In this document: piece after piece, positions 15,414-24,350 of the stretch | Layout: every line of letters begins with the position of its first letter | Numbering within the stretch: the first letter of the stretch is position 1 | Source: Bacillus thuringiensis | Lineage (GTDB): Bacteria > Bacillota > Bacilli > Bacillales > Bacillaceae_G | Direction of reading: 5' to 3' | DNA length: 64,000 nucleotides | Assembly: GCF_001182785.1 (NCBI RefSeq) | Contig: NZ_CP012099.1 | Location: forward strand, 3,470,501-3,534,500 | Position numbers and translations under genes: made by a program | The notes under the pieces: model-generated | What the model saw: only the letters and a program-made list of their open reading frames with translations | Told to the model about the DNA's origin: nothing | Databases searched by the model: none

Positions 15414-16505
15414 CTAGTCTTCTACTTTCTCAAATAATAGCGCAATCCCTATCCCACCTCCAATTCCTAATGTAGCAACTCCATATTTCATAGACTCTCT
15501 TTGCGCCTGATAAAACAAGCGTGTTACAAGCATAGATCCAGATGCACCGTACGGATGACCGAGCGCAATTGCACCACCATTTATATTTAATTTTTCGTAA
15601 GGAATTTGTAATTCATTTGCACAAGCTACAACTTTTGAAGCAAACGCTTCATTTATTTCAAAATAATCGATGTCCTCTACCTTTACATTCATTTCATTTA
15701 ATAATTTATTCACCGCAAATATTGGACCCGTTCCCGGGAGATTAGGATCCACTCCAACCACAGCACTGTGAACGAAACGAAGAACAGGTTTATAACCTAA
15801 TTTCCGAGCTTTCCCCTCTTCCATAACAAGAACAGCACATGCCCCATCATTTACACCACATGAATTACCTGCCGTTACTGTACCATTTTTTAAAAATGCG
15901 GGCTTTGTTCTTTTAATGATTCGTTCATAATTCATTTCTAGCTTTATAGATTCATCTAATAATCCATTAAAAGAAAATATTTCATCATGTATATATCTTT
16001 TTTCTAACGCTTGCAGTGTCCGCTTATAACTAAGACAAGCGTACTCGTCTTGCATTTCTCTCGTTATGTTATAACGCTCCACAACATATTCAGCCGCTAC
16101 TCCCATGTCAGGATCACCAATTGTTTCAGGTGAAAATCGTGCTCTTTTTTGAAAAGGTGACGTACTTGTACTCTCTACTCCTCCTGCGATATAACAAGTA
16201 CCTGCCCCGCCTTGAATGAAATGACATGCGGTGCGAATCGCTTCCAATCCAGCACCACATTGCCGATCAATCGTTACACCAGGAATATAATAGCCAAGTC
16301 CTGCCTCTAAAGCAGATAATCTTGCAACATTCCCTCCCGGTCCAACAACATTCCCTAATATAACATCGTCTATCTCTCTCTCAATTCCTTTACTTAAAAA
16401 CGTAAGAAGCGGCGCTGCTAATTGCTGAACTTCATAATCTTTAAACATCCCATTCTTCTTACCAATGGGCGTCCTTTTCGCTTCTACAATAACCGCTCTA
16501 TTCAT
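15414..16505 (-). CDS. yhfS: Thiolase family protein (YhfS-like) lacking the second catalytic Cys
   Basis: This 363-residue protein has the thiolase fold: nucleophile Cys83 in TIDRQCGAG, NEAFA, and the His of ALGHPYGASG at 317. The canonical C-terminal motif CIGGG, whose Cys acts as base in acetyl-CoA acetyltransferases, reads LGIGGG here, so that Cys is Gly347. It may therefore not run the standard biosynthetic reaction. It is also shorter than the usual 390 residues. The start at 16505 overlaps the yhfT end by eight bases and has GGGAGAAG upstream. In B. subtilis yhfS, yhfT and yhfU (bioY) form a unit under BirA control, as here. Confidence 0.88.
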   Translation of the reverse strand: MNRAVIVEAKRTPIGKKNGMFKDYEVQQLAAPLLTFLSKGIEREIDDVILGNVVGPGGNVARLSALEAGLGYYIPGVTIDRQCGAGLEAIRTACHFIQGGAGTCYIAGGVESTSTSPFQKRARFSPETIGDPDMGVAAEYVVERYNITREMQDEYACLSYKRTLQALEKRYIHDEIFSFNGLLDESIKLEMNYERIIKRTKPAFLKNGTVTAGNSCGVNDGACAVLVMEEGKARKLGYKPVLRFVHSAVVGVDPNLPGTGPIFAVNKLLNEMNVKVEDIDYFEINEAFASKVVACANELQIPYEKLNINGGAIALGHPYGASGSMLVTRLFYQAQRESMKYGVATLGIGGGIGIALLFEKVED

Positions 16506-17961
16506 ATATCTTCTCCCGGTTTTCAATCATACTTTTTGCTTCCATACGAGCGATTTTCCCACTATTTGTATAAGGTATTCCATCTACAAAATGCCATTCT
16601 TTCGGTATTTTAAACGAAGATAATCGTTGTAAGCAAAAACTCTTTAATTGTTGCTTTGTAGCACTTCCTTTTACGATCGCGACGGGCTTTTCACCCCAGT
16701 AACTATCTTTCACACCAATTACAACTATTTCATCTACAGCTGGGTGTTCATGTAATACACTTTCTATTTCTTCTGGGAAAATATTAATTCCTCCAAATAA
16801 AATCATATTCTTCTCTCTACCAACAATATATATAAAGCCTTCTTCATCTTCATAGCCTACATCTCGCACTGTCATCCAGCCTTCTGCATTCAACTCCCGT
16901 GTTAAAACCCCATCTATTATGTATCCCATAAAAAACTGATCACTTTTCACATAAACAGTTCCTATTTCACCTTTTTGTACTTCTTCGCCTGCTTCATTAC
17001 ATATTCGAATTTGCACATTATGACAAGGTTTTCCTACTGAATTTGGCCTTCTTTCGCTTTCTTCATCGACTAGTGCTGTTACAAAACTTAACTCTGATGC
17101 ACCATAAAATTCATATCTTTTCGCATAAGGAAATATATTCTTTATTTTTCCTTTCGCTTCAGCTTCCCATTTCGCTCCTGACGAAATAATTTTCACTTTA
17201 TTTTCTATTACTCTATTTTCTTTATATAAAGATTCAAGCATTGTCGGAACTGTATACATAACTGATATATTTTCAGTTTCTAACTTATCTAGTACTTGAT
17301 TTGGAATGAACTTTCTCATAATGTACACCGTTTGTCCTACATATAATGCACTTATTGCCCCGTATAAGAAAAGAGAATGAACGAGCGTCCCAGCTATTAA
17401 AATCGAATCCTCCCTTTTCATATGAAAGTCATGTACATTACAATCAAAACTATGAACCCACGATTGTTGTGCACGTAAAAATGCTTTTGCTGTTCCTGTT
17501 GATCCTGATGTAAATCCCATATAAAAAGGAGCATGTTGTACACTTTCTACAGTGGAATATGTAGGAAGATATTTCTCTATCATTCTTTTCCACCCATCAA
17601 TTTCAATTACTCTTCCTTCTTCATCTAATAGATCATTTACCTTATATCGTTCTGTCACAATCATATCCGGATTACTGATTTCAATTCTTTCTCTGAGCTC
17701 ATCTTGTTTCCACTTTATATCTAACGGAACACAAACCCACCCGGCCATAGCGGCACCAGAAAATAGTTGTAAAAACTCTATACGATTTTCTAATAGGATT
17801 GCTATTGTTTTATTCTTCGATTCTTTTTCATTTAACCAGTTTGCTACTTTACAAACTGACTCGAACCACTCTTTATATGTTAATACTCTATCATTTTCCT
17901 TTATCGCTATTTTATTTGGTTGTAAAGAGGCATGCTTTTTATATTCTTTTGTAATCCCCAT
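16498..17961 (-). CDS. yhfT: Acyl-CoA ligase, AMP-forming (YhfT-like)
   Basis: This 487-residue adenylate-forming enzyme activates a carboxylic acid with ATP and CoA. It shows the P-loop GFTSGSTGTAKAF, the A5-type YGASEL, the A7 Asp in VRDVGYEDEEG and the catalytic Lys of the C-terminal domain in TNSGKIARME. The link to bioY and BirA suggests a role in acquiring or making a biotin precursor such as pimelate or fatty acyl chains, but this is inference. AAAGGA eight bases ahead of ATG 17961 decides the start over the longer frame to 18006. It overlaps yhfS. Confidence 0.88.
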   Translation of the reverse strand: MGITKEYKKHASLQPNKIAIKENDRVLTYKEWFESVCKVANWLNEKESKNKTIAILLENRIEFLQLFSGAAMAGWVCVPLDIKWKQDELRERIEISNPDMIVTERYKVNDLLDEEGRVIEIDGWKRMIEKYLPTYSTVESVQHAPFYMGFTSGSTGTAKAFLRAQQSWVHSFDCNVHDFHMKREDSILIAGTLVHSLFLYGAISALYVGQTVYIMRKFIPNQVLDKLETENISVMYTVPTMLESLYKENRVIENKVKIISSGAKWEAEAKGKIKNIFPYAKRYEFYGASELSFVTALVDEESERRPNSVGKPCHNVQIRICNEAGEEVQKGEIGTVYVKSDQFFMGYIIDGVLTRELNAEGWMTVRDVGYEDEEGFIYIVGREKNMILFGGINIFPEEIESVLHEHPAVDEIVVIGVKDSYWGEKPVAIVKGSATKQQLKSFCLQRLSSFKIPKEWHFVDGIPYTNSGKIARMEAKSMIENREKIYE

Positions 17962-17993
17962 ATGAGACGTCCTTTCTTTACAAAAATAATAAA

Positions 17994-18020
17994 AAGAAAC
18001 ACGCAATTAACGTGTTTCTT
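17994..18020 (-). terminator. Hairpin between bioY and yhfT
   Basis: AAGAAACACG and CGTGTTTCTT pair, followed leftward by T-rich sequence. It likely lowers expression of yhfT-yhfS relative to bioY. Confidence 0.75.
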
Positions 18021-18027
18021 CCCTTTA

Positions 18028-18603
18028 TCATCCCGCATTTGTATATTTTCCATTCTTTAAAGCGGGCGTAATAATATGTTTCAATGAACGATGTAATTTT
18101 GTTACGAGAACTGCCGCAATAATTGCTTTTATACAATCCCCTGGTAAAAACACAGCACTCACTTTCATTGTCTCCCATACAGAAACATCCATTAAGAACG
18201 CTTGTACAGTAATACCAAATACATAAACTACGAAAATACCACCAATTATATTAATACATAATACTTTTATAATAGAAACTTCACGTAAACGCTCAATTAA
18301 ATAACCAATAACAAACGCCCCAATAATGTAACCAAGTAAATATCCTGCACTTGGTCCAACAAATACACCAAGGCCACCGCGTCCACCAGCAAGTAATGGT
18401 GCTCCTACTCCTACAATAAGTAAGAAAATAAGCTGACTTAATGCACCTAGTCGTGAGCCTAACAACCCACCCGCAAGCATAACACCGAGTGATTGCAATG
18501 TAATTGGAACTGGTGTAATAGAAAGAGCAATCGGAGGTATTAACCCTAACACTCCCATAATAGAACTAAATAAAGCGACAAAAACTAAGTTTTTTGTATT
18601 CAT
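18028..18603 (-). CDS. bioY: Biotin transporter S component BioY
   Basis: This 191-residue membrane protein with about six helices is the substrate-binding S component that takes up biotin, alone or with an ECF module. The family signature is seen in ITPVPITLQSLGVMLAGGLLGSRLG and the Gly-rich FVGPSAGYLLGYIIGA. GGAGAAG precedes the ATG. It heads the bioY-yhfT-yhfS block, and two BirA-type operators stand in its promoter region. Confidence 0.95.
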   Translation of the reverse strand: MNTKNLVFVALFSSIMGVLGLIPPIALSITPVPITLQSLGVMLAGGLLGSRLGALSQLIFLLIVGVGAPLLAGGRGGLGVFVGPSAGYLLGYIIGAFVIGYLIERLREVSIIKVLCINIIGGIFVVYVFGITVQAFLMDVSVWETMKVSAVFLPGDCIKAIIAAVLVTKLHRSLKHIITPALKNGKYTNAG

Positions 18604-18617
18604 ATTTGCTTCTCCTA

Positions 18618-18650
18618 TTTGTAAACTTAAAATTTATTTTAGATAACATA
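18618..18650 (-). promoter_or_regulatory. BirA operator 2 (leader of bioY)
   Basis: TTTGTAAAC, 15 bases, then GATAACATA fits the Bacillus BirA consensus TGTWAAC-N15-GTTWACA with one mismatch. It lies between the promoter and the ribosome site, so binding would block elongation. Confidence 0.7.
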
Positions 18651-18661
18651 TCACAAAAATT

Positions 18662-18690
18662 ATATTATCTTTCCACCCCTCTTTTGTCAA
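18662..18690 (-). promoter_or_regulatory. bioY promoter
   Basis: On the minus strand TTGACA (18685-18690) and TAATAT (18662-18667) are separated by exactly 17 bases. The -35 box is part of BirA operator 1. Confidence 0.75.
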
Positions 18691-18715
18691 CCATTAATGT
18701 ATTAGAGTTTACAAA
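18683..18715 (-). promoter_or_regulatory. BirA operator 1 (overlaps bioY -35)
   Basis: TTTGTCAAC, 15 bases, GTTTACAAA. Both half sites and the spacing match the BirA consensus, and the site covers the -35 box, so biotin-loaded BirA would exclude RNA polymerase. Confidence 0.75.
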
Positions 18716-18726
18716 TAGAAGTTCAC

Positions 18727-20340
18727 TTATTTCTCTCTATGCAAATGCTCCAGTTCTTTCCGAAGCGCCTGTTTTAAAAACTTCCCAACAGATGTTTTCG
18801 GTATTTCTTCCATAAAAACAATATCGTCTGGCAACCACCACTTCGCAAACTGTGGTTTTAAAAACTCATATATTTCTTCTTTTGTAACCGTACTATTTTT
18901 CTTTTGAACAACGCAGGCAATTGGTCGCTCTTGCCACTGAGGATGAGGAACTGCAACGACAGCCGCTTCAAATATAGCATCATGTGCCATTAAAGCATTT
19001 TCAAGATCGACCGAAGAAATCCATTCTCCCCCGCTTTTAATAACATCCTTCGTACGGTCAACAATTTTCACGCAACCTTCCTCATCGACTGTGACAACAT
19101 CACCAGTATATAACCATCCATCGCGAAAACCTTCGACAGTACGATCATCGTTATAATAGCTTTCAGCGATCCAAGGTGCTCGTAAACATAATTCTCCCAT
19201 CTCAGTACCATCCCACTTCACTTCACCATTTGTACCGACTACTTTCATCTCGACACCAGGTACAAGATATCCTTGTTTGGAGCGAATTTCTAGTTGCTCT
19301 TCATACGATAATTCCGTTTCATAACTTTTTAAACGTGCAAGTGTTACGAGTGGACTCGTTTCAGTCATACCATATGCATGTATGAACGGAACATTATGTT
19401 TCTGTTCAAATGCTTTAATAACACTTTTCGGCGCCGCTGCACCTCCGCATAGTATTCTCGTCATACTAGATAAATCGTAACTATTATTTTCTAACTCTTG
19501 TAATACGCCGAGCCAAATTGTCGGCACACCCGCAGCTAACGTCACTTTTTCTGATTGAATCATCTCTAATAAAATTTTCGGAGTAAACATCGGTCCAGGA
19601 AGAACTTGTTTTGATCCAAACCAAGTAGCCGCAAAAGGAAGTCCCCAAGCGTTCACATGAAACATCGGGACGATTGCCATTGCTGCATCACTTTCCGATA
19701 AAGCAGCTGTATCAGCTAAACCGAGTGCCATACAGTGTAATACAGTACTACGATGCGTATATACAACACCTTTTGGATTTCCTGTAGTCGCTGACGTATA
19801 ACACATACCAGCAGGTGTATTTTCATCAATATCTTTTACAAATTGGAAATTGGGATCGCCTTCTTCTAATAGCTTTTCATAATGATATACAGGCTGAAGT
19901 GTAGTTTTTGGGAGCTCATCTTTATCAGTCATAACAATGTAGGCTTGTACAGTTGATAATTCGGATTGAATACTTTCAACGAGTGGTACAATATCTTCAT
20001 CTATAAGTAGAATTCGATCTTCTGCATGCTGAATAATGTATGAAATATGTTGAGGAGATAAACGAATATTAATTGTGTGCAAAACAGAAGCAATACCTGG
20101 AATAGCAAAATACGCTTCCACATGCCGATGATGGTTCCACGCTAACGTTCCTACACGTTCACTTTCTTTAATTCCAAGCTTTTTCAACGCACTGGAAAGT
20201 CTTCTCGTTCTTTCCCCTAACTGCTTATACGTTAACGTTGTAACTGTATCATGTGTCCGTGAAACAATTTCTTTCTTCGAAAACAGTTTCTCTGCTCTTT
20301 CCATCATAGAACTAATTGTTAGCGGTACATTCATCATCAT
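18727..20340 (-). CDS. Long/medium-chain fatty acid-CoA ligase (AMP-binding)
   Basis: This 537-residue acyl-CoA synthetase shows the AMP-binding P-loop YTSATTGNPKGVVYTH, the substrate-site region FHVNAWGLP, YGMTETSP, the ATP-binding Asp in WLYTGDVVTVDEEG and the C-terminal Lys in PKTSVGKFLKQAL. These patterns are typical of enzymes that activate medium or long fatty acids for beta-oxidation. GGGGG upstream supports ATG 20340. A cre-like element and a perfect palindrome lie just upstream. It is followed by the BirA operators of bioY and is a separate unit. Confidence 0.9.
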   Translation of the reverse strand: MMMNVPLTISSMMERAEKLFSKKEIVSRTHDTVTTLTYKQLGERTRRLSSALKKLGIKESERVGTLAWNHHRHVEAYFAIPGIASVLHTINIRLSPQHISYIIQHAEDRILLIDEDIVPLVESIQSELSTVQAYIVMTDKDELPKTTLQPVYHYEKLLEEGDPNFQFVKDIDENTPAGMCYTSATTGNPKGVVYTHRSTVLHCMALGLADTAALSESDAAMAIVPMFHVNAWGLPFAATWFGSKQVLPGPMFTPKILLEMIQSEKVTLAAGVPTIWLGVLQELENNSYDLSSMTRILCGGAAAPKSVIKAFEQKHNVPFIHAYGMTETSPLVTLARLKSYETELSYEEQLEIRSKQGYLVPGVEMKVVGTNGEVKWDGTEMGELCLRAPWIAESYYNDDRTVEGFRDGWLYTGDVVTVDEEGCVKIVDRTKDVIKSGGEWISSVDLENALMAHDAIFEAAVVAVPHPQWQERPIACVVQKKNSTVTKEEIYEFLKPQFAKWWLPDDIVFMEEIPKTSVGKFLKQALRKELEHLHREK

Positions 20341-20357
20341 ATTGGTTATGTCCCCCT

Positions 20358-20372
20358 TTAAAACGTTTTCAT
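20358..20372 (-). promoter_or_regulatory. Possible CcpA (cre) site before the acyl-CoA ligase
   Basis: The minus strand reads ATGAAAACGTTTTAA, which fits the cre consensus at all but one defined position. Its place 18 bases ahead of the start would give roadblock repression by glucose, usual for fatty acid degradation genes. Confidence 0.45.
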
Positions 20373-20426
20373 TTTTTCGTTTATTATAACAGACTTCTAC
20401 AAATGATTACGACATTTTTCTGTATT

Positions 20427-20458
20427 TTCTGAATTATTTCTTTGGAAATAATTCAGAA
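20427..20458. repeat. Perfect 14-base inverted repeat upstream of the acyl-CoA ligase
   Basis: TTCTGAATTATTTC and GAAATAATTCAGAA flank a four-base loop with no T tract, so it looks more like an operator or a structured leader than a terminator. It does not match the FadR consensus I know. Confidence 0.6.
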
Positions 20459-20460
20459 CG

Positions 20461-20506
20461 ATAAAAAACATGTTTTGAATACATTGATTCGAAACATGTT
20501 TTTTAT
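20461..20506. terminator. Terminator of the XRE regulator gene
   Basis: ATAAAAAACATGTTT and AAACATGTTTTTTAT pair around a 16-base loop with T tracts. Confidence 0.85.
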
Positions 20507-20509
20507 TTT

Positions 20510-21298
20510 TTATAAACTATCTACCTTTTTCCTTACTTTCTTTTTCAATTTAAAAATAAAACGATTACTGTATTCCTTATTTTCTACTAAAATCCGATAC
20601 GTCTCTAACACTCCTAACACACGTACAAAAAGATAAACTCCGATAGCAATAAGTACAACACAATAAGGATAATACTGTACGAGTTCTCCTGAAGTAATTC
20701 GTTTTTTCTCAAATAAAAACGGTATCGCTCCTGCTGCAATAAAACAAAATCCAACGATCACTACTGCCGTATACTTCTTCTTAATAGTCGCATATCTTTT
20801 GGTCAATTCTTTTAGAAAGTTTTGATCAAATAGTAGTTCTTCCTTTTTCAATACATTGTATCGACTCTCTTCTATCGTTACAGATGCCATCATTGCTCCG
20901 ATCCCAAGCACTGCAATGATAATGACAAGAAACGTAGACATTGTTGCATTTTCTTTAAATAATAAGTACGGTATTGTAGATAAAATAAGCAAGCTAAATC
21001 CTAATGCAATATATTTAGAAATTTTTTGTCCATACACTACATACCCTTCTGCCATTTCCTTACTTACATAATAACCATTTTCCTTTTCGTTACTTTGCTC
21101 AGCAGTTTCTTTTAATAAATAGTCAAGTGATACTTCAAATACATTTCCAATCATTATTAACTTTTCAGTTTCAGGAAAACCTTGACCGTTTTCCCATTTA
21201 CTAACCGCTTGCCTTGTTGTATTTAATTTTTCAGCTAATGCTTCTTGAGAAAGGCCCTTTTCCTTTCTTAATTTAAAAAGCTTTTCACCAAATCCCAT
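20510..21298 (-). CDS. XRE-family regulator with C-terminal membrane domain
   Basis: This 262-residue protein joins an N-terminal Cro/CI-type helix-turn-helix (residues 1-65, LSQEALAEKLNTTRQAVSKWENG) to a membrane region with about four helices (near 100-120, 122-142, 178-200 and 213-233) and a basic tail. Such proteins are probably membrane-tethered transcription regulators of unknown signal. GGGGG upstream fixes the start at 21298, 28 codons inside the open frame. No partner transporter lies beside it. Confidence 0.85.
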   Translation of the reverse strand: MGFGEKLFKLRKEKGLSQEALAEKLNTTRQAVSKWENGQGFPETEKLIMIGNVFEVSLDYLLKETAEQSNEKENGYYVSKEMAEGYVVYGQKISKYIALGFSLLILSTIPYLLFKENATMSTFLVIIIAVLGIGAMMASVTIEESRYNVLKKEELLFDQNFLKELTKRYATIKKKYTAVVIVGFCFIAAGAIPFLFEKKRITSGELVQYYPYCVVLIAIGVYLFVRVLGVLETYRILVENKEYSNRFIFKLKKKVRKKVDSL

Positions 21299-21742
21299 AT
21301 GTGTGTCCCCCTTTGTTTTCTTACCTAAATTGTATGTAAACATTCCCCTTATCTCTATCTTCCCGCGGTTGCACTTTGTCAACTTACGGTTGCGAATGTG
21401 TTATATAGTGGTTTTGTATACGATTTAGCTATTATTCTTCTATGATTATGGCGTTAATAAACCACCCTCTCTCAATAACCAATTATAACAATTAAAGGTA
21501 AATATTGTTATAAAAAACAAAAAAAACTCCTTTATTCATTTAAAAGAGTTTTAAATATGAAATATTCCAAGAGGAGCTGTTTTTTCTTCCTCCTACTGCC
21601 TCACAATTTCTTCTATATATTTTTATGTGTCATATAACGAACTATGTACAGTATATGTTTTCATCTCTTTATCTGAGGCATACTCATATATATGTAAAAT
21701 ATTACTCTTATTAACTTTTCTAATAAAACCACTACTCAATAA
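21299..21742. other. Gene-free gap of 444 bases
   Basis: I see no supported gene. A terminator-like hairpin (AAAACTC and GAGTTTT arms, 21523-21552) followed leftward by eight T ends the zinc-ribbon gene transcript. The rest is AT-rich with only very short ORFs. Confidence 0.6.
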
Positions 21743-21946
21743 TCATAACGGCTTCTGCTTAAACTTTTCATAATGTCGTACTTTTAATAGAAGAATATTC
21801 CCGCAATCTGTACAAATATAAGCATCCACCGGTGAAGATGTGAACATCGTTTCCTTTTTCCGTATTTGTGCATATCCGACAAACTCACCTTCTCCTATGT
21901 TTTGAGAACCACAATTAGAGCATGTCTGCACGGCTTTTTGTTTCAT
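21743..21946 (-). CDS. Zinc-ribbon protein, 67 residues
   Basis: This small protein has two CxxC knuckles, CSNCGSQNIG at residues 9-18 and CTDCGN at about 45-50, the layout of a zinc ribbon. Similar small proteins in the B. cereus group are annotated loosely as TFIIIB-like; a true transcription-factor role is not shown. A GGTGG ribosome site precedes the ATG. It is divergent from the GNAT gene. Confidence 0.7.
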   Translation of the reverse strand: MKQKAVQTCSNCGSQNIGEGEFVGYAQIRKKETMFTSSPVDAYICTDCGNILLLKVRHYEKFKQKPL

Positions 21947-22098
21947 GAGAGCACCACCTTTAATCTGTTTCTACTCCCTTCGACAGTTCAATTCCATTTC
22001 CCTTCCAAAAAACTTCTTATTCTCTTACATTACAACAGGAATCTCAAAACAAAAATCGTATATGTACTATGAAAGATATTTATTAATGGAGGAATTTT

Positions 22099-22905
22099 AT
22101 GACTACTGTTATGACACTCGATATAGCAACAGAAATTGAAAATGCAGAAATTGATATGCTCTCTTCTAGATTAGAGGGACTACAAGCAATAATCGGAAAT
22201 CCAATGCAAGTGCAAATGAAAAAGTTCGGTAGTGCCACTGCCTTTTCATCAAAAATAATTGCCGGTCCTGCTTTTAATACGGTAAAAGGTATTACAAATG
22301 CAGATGCGATTGATGCAATCATTTCTTATTATGAATCACTACAAATCCCTTGTCGTTTTGAAATTACCCCAGCACAAGGTACAACTGAATTATTTCAATA
22401 CTTATCTCAAAAAGGTTTTTACCAATCTAGCTTCCATACTGCTTTGTATAGTATACCGAGAGAGGATTCATCACTTCTTCCTTCTAATATTACAATACGA
22501 AAACTAAAAGAAAATGAATTTGATATTTTTGCAGACATATATGTACGTGGATTTAATATGCCATCCTTTACAAAAGATGCTGTTCGCCAAAATAACGAAA
22601 TTCTTTACAATGAACCAGGATGGCATTTTTTCATAGCTGCAGTTCAAAATATCCCTGCTGGTATTGGTGTCCTGTATATAAATAAAGGTGTCGCATCATT
22701 AACTGCGTCTGCTACTTTGCCAGAATTTCAGCGTAAAGGCTGTCACACTGCATTAATTCAAAGACAAATTAAGACAGCTATTGAATCCAATTGTACTTTA
22801 ATAGTTGGACAAGCAAGGTTCGGTAGCGGCAGTCAAAATAATATGGAACGTGCCCATATGAAAATCGCTTATACGAAATCGATATGGACTGCAAAAGACA
22901 TATAA
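22099..22905 (+). CDS. GNAT family N-acetyltransferase
   Basis: This 268-residue protein carries a C-terminal GNAT domain (about 130-260): strand 4 GIGVLYINKGVASLTASATLPEF followed by the acetyl-CoA loop QRKGCHTALI, which corresponds to motif A Q/RxxGxG/A. The N-terminal 125 residues may be a degenerate second GNAT domain. GGAGG precedes the ATG. The acceptor substrate is unknown. Confidence 0.85.
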   Translation: MTTVMTLDIATEIENAEIDMLSSRLEGLQAIIGNPMQVQMKKFGSATAFSSKIIAGPAFNTVKGITNADAIDAIISYYESLQIPCRFEITPAQGTTELFQYLSQKGFYQSSFHTALYSIPREDSSLLPSNITIRKLKENEFDIFADIYVRGFNMPSFTKDAVRQNNEILYNEPGWHFFIAAVQNIPAGIGVLYINKGVASLTASATLPEFQRKGCHTALIQRQIKTAIESNCTLIVGQARFGSGSQNNMERAHMKIAYTKSIWTAKDI

Positions 22906-22975
22906 TTTACTTTCTTTCTCCTTCCGTTACATTTTTAAACATTTTATGACAATTCCTTTTCTATCCCGTTAATCA

Positions 22976-22989
22976 TTTGAATATTCAAA
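22976..22989. repeat. 14-base perfect palindrome upstream of the CsbD gene
   Basis: TTTGAATATTCAAA lies about 90 bases ahead of the CsbD start, in an otherwise unremarkable gap. It could be an operator; no known consensus was matched. Confidence 0.35.
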
Positions 22990-23076
22990 CTAAATTTGTT
23001 ACGCTATTACTAGATACATCATTCAACTTGCAATATGAAAAGAAAATTCTAATCAAACTACAAGGAGGAGAAATGT

Positions 23077-23280
23077 ATGACTAAGCACGAACACGGTTTA
23101 AAAGAAAAAGTAGAAGGTGCCATTGATAAGGTAAAGGGCGAAGTAAAAGAAGTTGTCGGGAAAGTAACTGACAATAAGAAGTTACAAGCTGAAGGAAAAT
23201 GGGATAAGGTGAAAGGCACCGCTAAAGATACAGTTGGTAATGTGAAAGAACAAGTACATGAATATAAGGAACATAAATAA
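23077..23280 (+). CDS. CsbD-like stress protein
   Basis: This 67-residue, highly charged helical protein has the CsbD layout: LKEKVEGAIDKVKGEVKEVVGKVT followed by a second related block KLQAEGKWDKVKGTAKDTVGNVKE. CsbD proteins are strongly induced by general stress (sigma-B in Bacillus), but their function is unclear. AAGGAGGAG precedes the ATG. I did not find a convincing sigma-B promoter. A bidirectional terminator follows. Confidence 0.9.
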   Translation: MTKHEHGLKEKVEGAIDKVKGEVKEVVGKVTDNKKLQAEGKWDKVKGTAKDTVGNVKEQVHEYKEHK

Positions 23281-23281
23281 T

Positions 23282-23320
23282 AAAAACACGTTAGATGTAT
23301 TTTCATCTAACGTGTTTTTA
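23282..23320. terminator. Bidirectional terminator between csbD and the urease cluster
   Basis: AAAACACGTTAGATG and CATCTAACGTGTTTT form a 15-base-pair stem flanked by A and T tracts. Confidence 0.9.
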
Positions 23321-23363
23321 TTTTACTTTATATATAATGAACCAAATAACATATGATATATTT

Positions 23364-24350
23364 TTATTTCTCTATACTCTTTGTAAGTGGTTTTTTAAAG
23401 GCATTTCTATTCCATACAGCAAAAACAGTAAGAGAAATAATAAAGAATACTACAAGACATATACCCAGATAATCAAAATTAACTACCTGTATGAGATTCC
23501 AAAACGGTCCCTGTAAATTATAGCTTTCAATAAGCAAAGATAATAGTTGATACCCCCCTATTAAAAAAGCCGTTATAACAGATATTGAGGTAATTAATAC
23601 ATTATATGAATTTCTTATTCGACTATTTTCCATTGCCCACTTATAATTCGTATTCATGAATGTACTATCTAATGTATCCATCAATGACATTCCTGCAGCA
23701 AATAAAATGGGGAAAGCAAATATACTTACAAGTGGAATAGATTGACTTGTTGCAGTTACTGTAGAAAGAGCAATTAATCCAATTTCACTCGCTGTATCAA
23801 AACCAAGCCCAAATAAAAAACCGATCATATACAATTGCTTCTGACTATCAATAAATGTAAATAAGCGCTGCGTGAAACGGTATATAAATCCCAGGTTTTC
23901 TAGCTGTTTGTCCTCTTGACTTCGTAACACTTTAATAAGGTACAACAGATTGGTAAGACCGATAATGATAAGGAATGTACTAGAAACGATTGTACCAATA
24001 ATACCGCCTATAGTTGAAAAACTCTCCATCCCATGTTTTGCAGTTTTTCCAATTAAAGCAATTAATACAATCATCACAAATACTACTGTAGAGTGTCCTA
24101 GTGAGAAGTAAAATCCCACCCCCTGTGAGTTTTTACCTTTTTCAATTAATTTCCGAACAGTATTATCAATTGCGACAATATGATCACTATCAAACGCATG
24201 ACGCAATCCTAAAGAATATGCAATAATAGCCATTCCGATTATGCTATTACCTTTATACAGTGCCGGTAATAATAAGAGAATTCCAAGCACATGAAGAAAT
24301 ATAATAATAACAAAAAAGTTAGTTGCCTTTTTCAGTTCACTTTTCCACAT
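23364..24350 (-). CDS. nixA: Nickel/cobalt permease, NiCoT family (NixA/UreH type)
   Basis: This 328-residue, eight-helix permease imports nickel with high affinity. The NiCoT signature in helix 2 is GLRHAFDSDHIVAIDN, with the metal-binding H-x4-D-H, and LGHSTVVF and GLGFDTASEI are also family motifs. It is the last gene of the urease cluster and overlaps the end of ureI by 14 bases, so it surely feeds nickel to urease. AAAGGG precedes the ATG. The next rightward element is a strong terminator. Confidence 0.92.
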   Translation of the reverse strand: MWKSELKKATNFFVIIIFLHVLGILLLLPALYKGNSIIGMAIIAYSLGLRHAFDSDHIVAIDNTVRKLIEKGKNSQGVGFYFSLGHSTVVFVMIVLIALIGKTAKHGMESFSTIGGIIGTIVSSTFLIIIGLTNLLYLIKVLRSQEDKQLENLGFIYRFTQRLFTFIDSQKQLYMIGFLFGLGFDTASEIGLIALSTVTATSQSIPLVSIFAFPILFAAGMSLMDTLDSTFMNTNYKWAMENSRIRNSYNVLITSISVITAFLIGGYQLLSLLIESYNLQGPFWNLIQVVNFDYLGICLVVFFIISLTVFAVWNRNAFKKPLTKSIEK

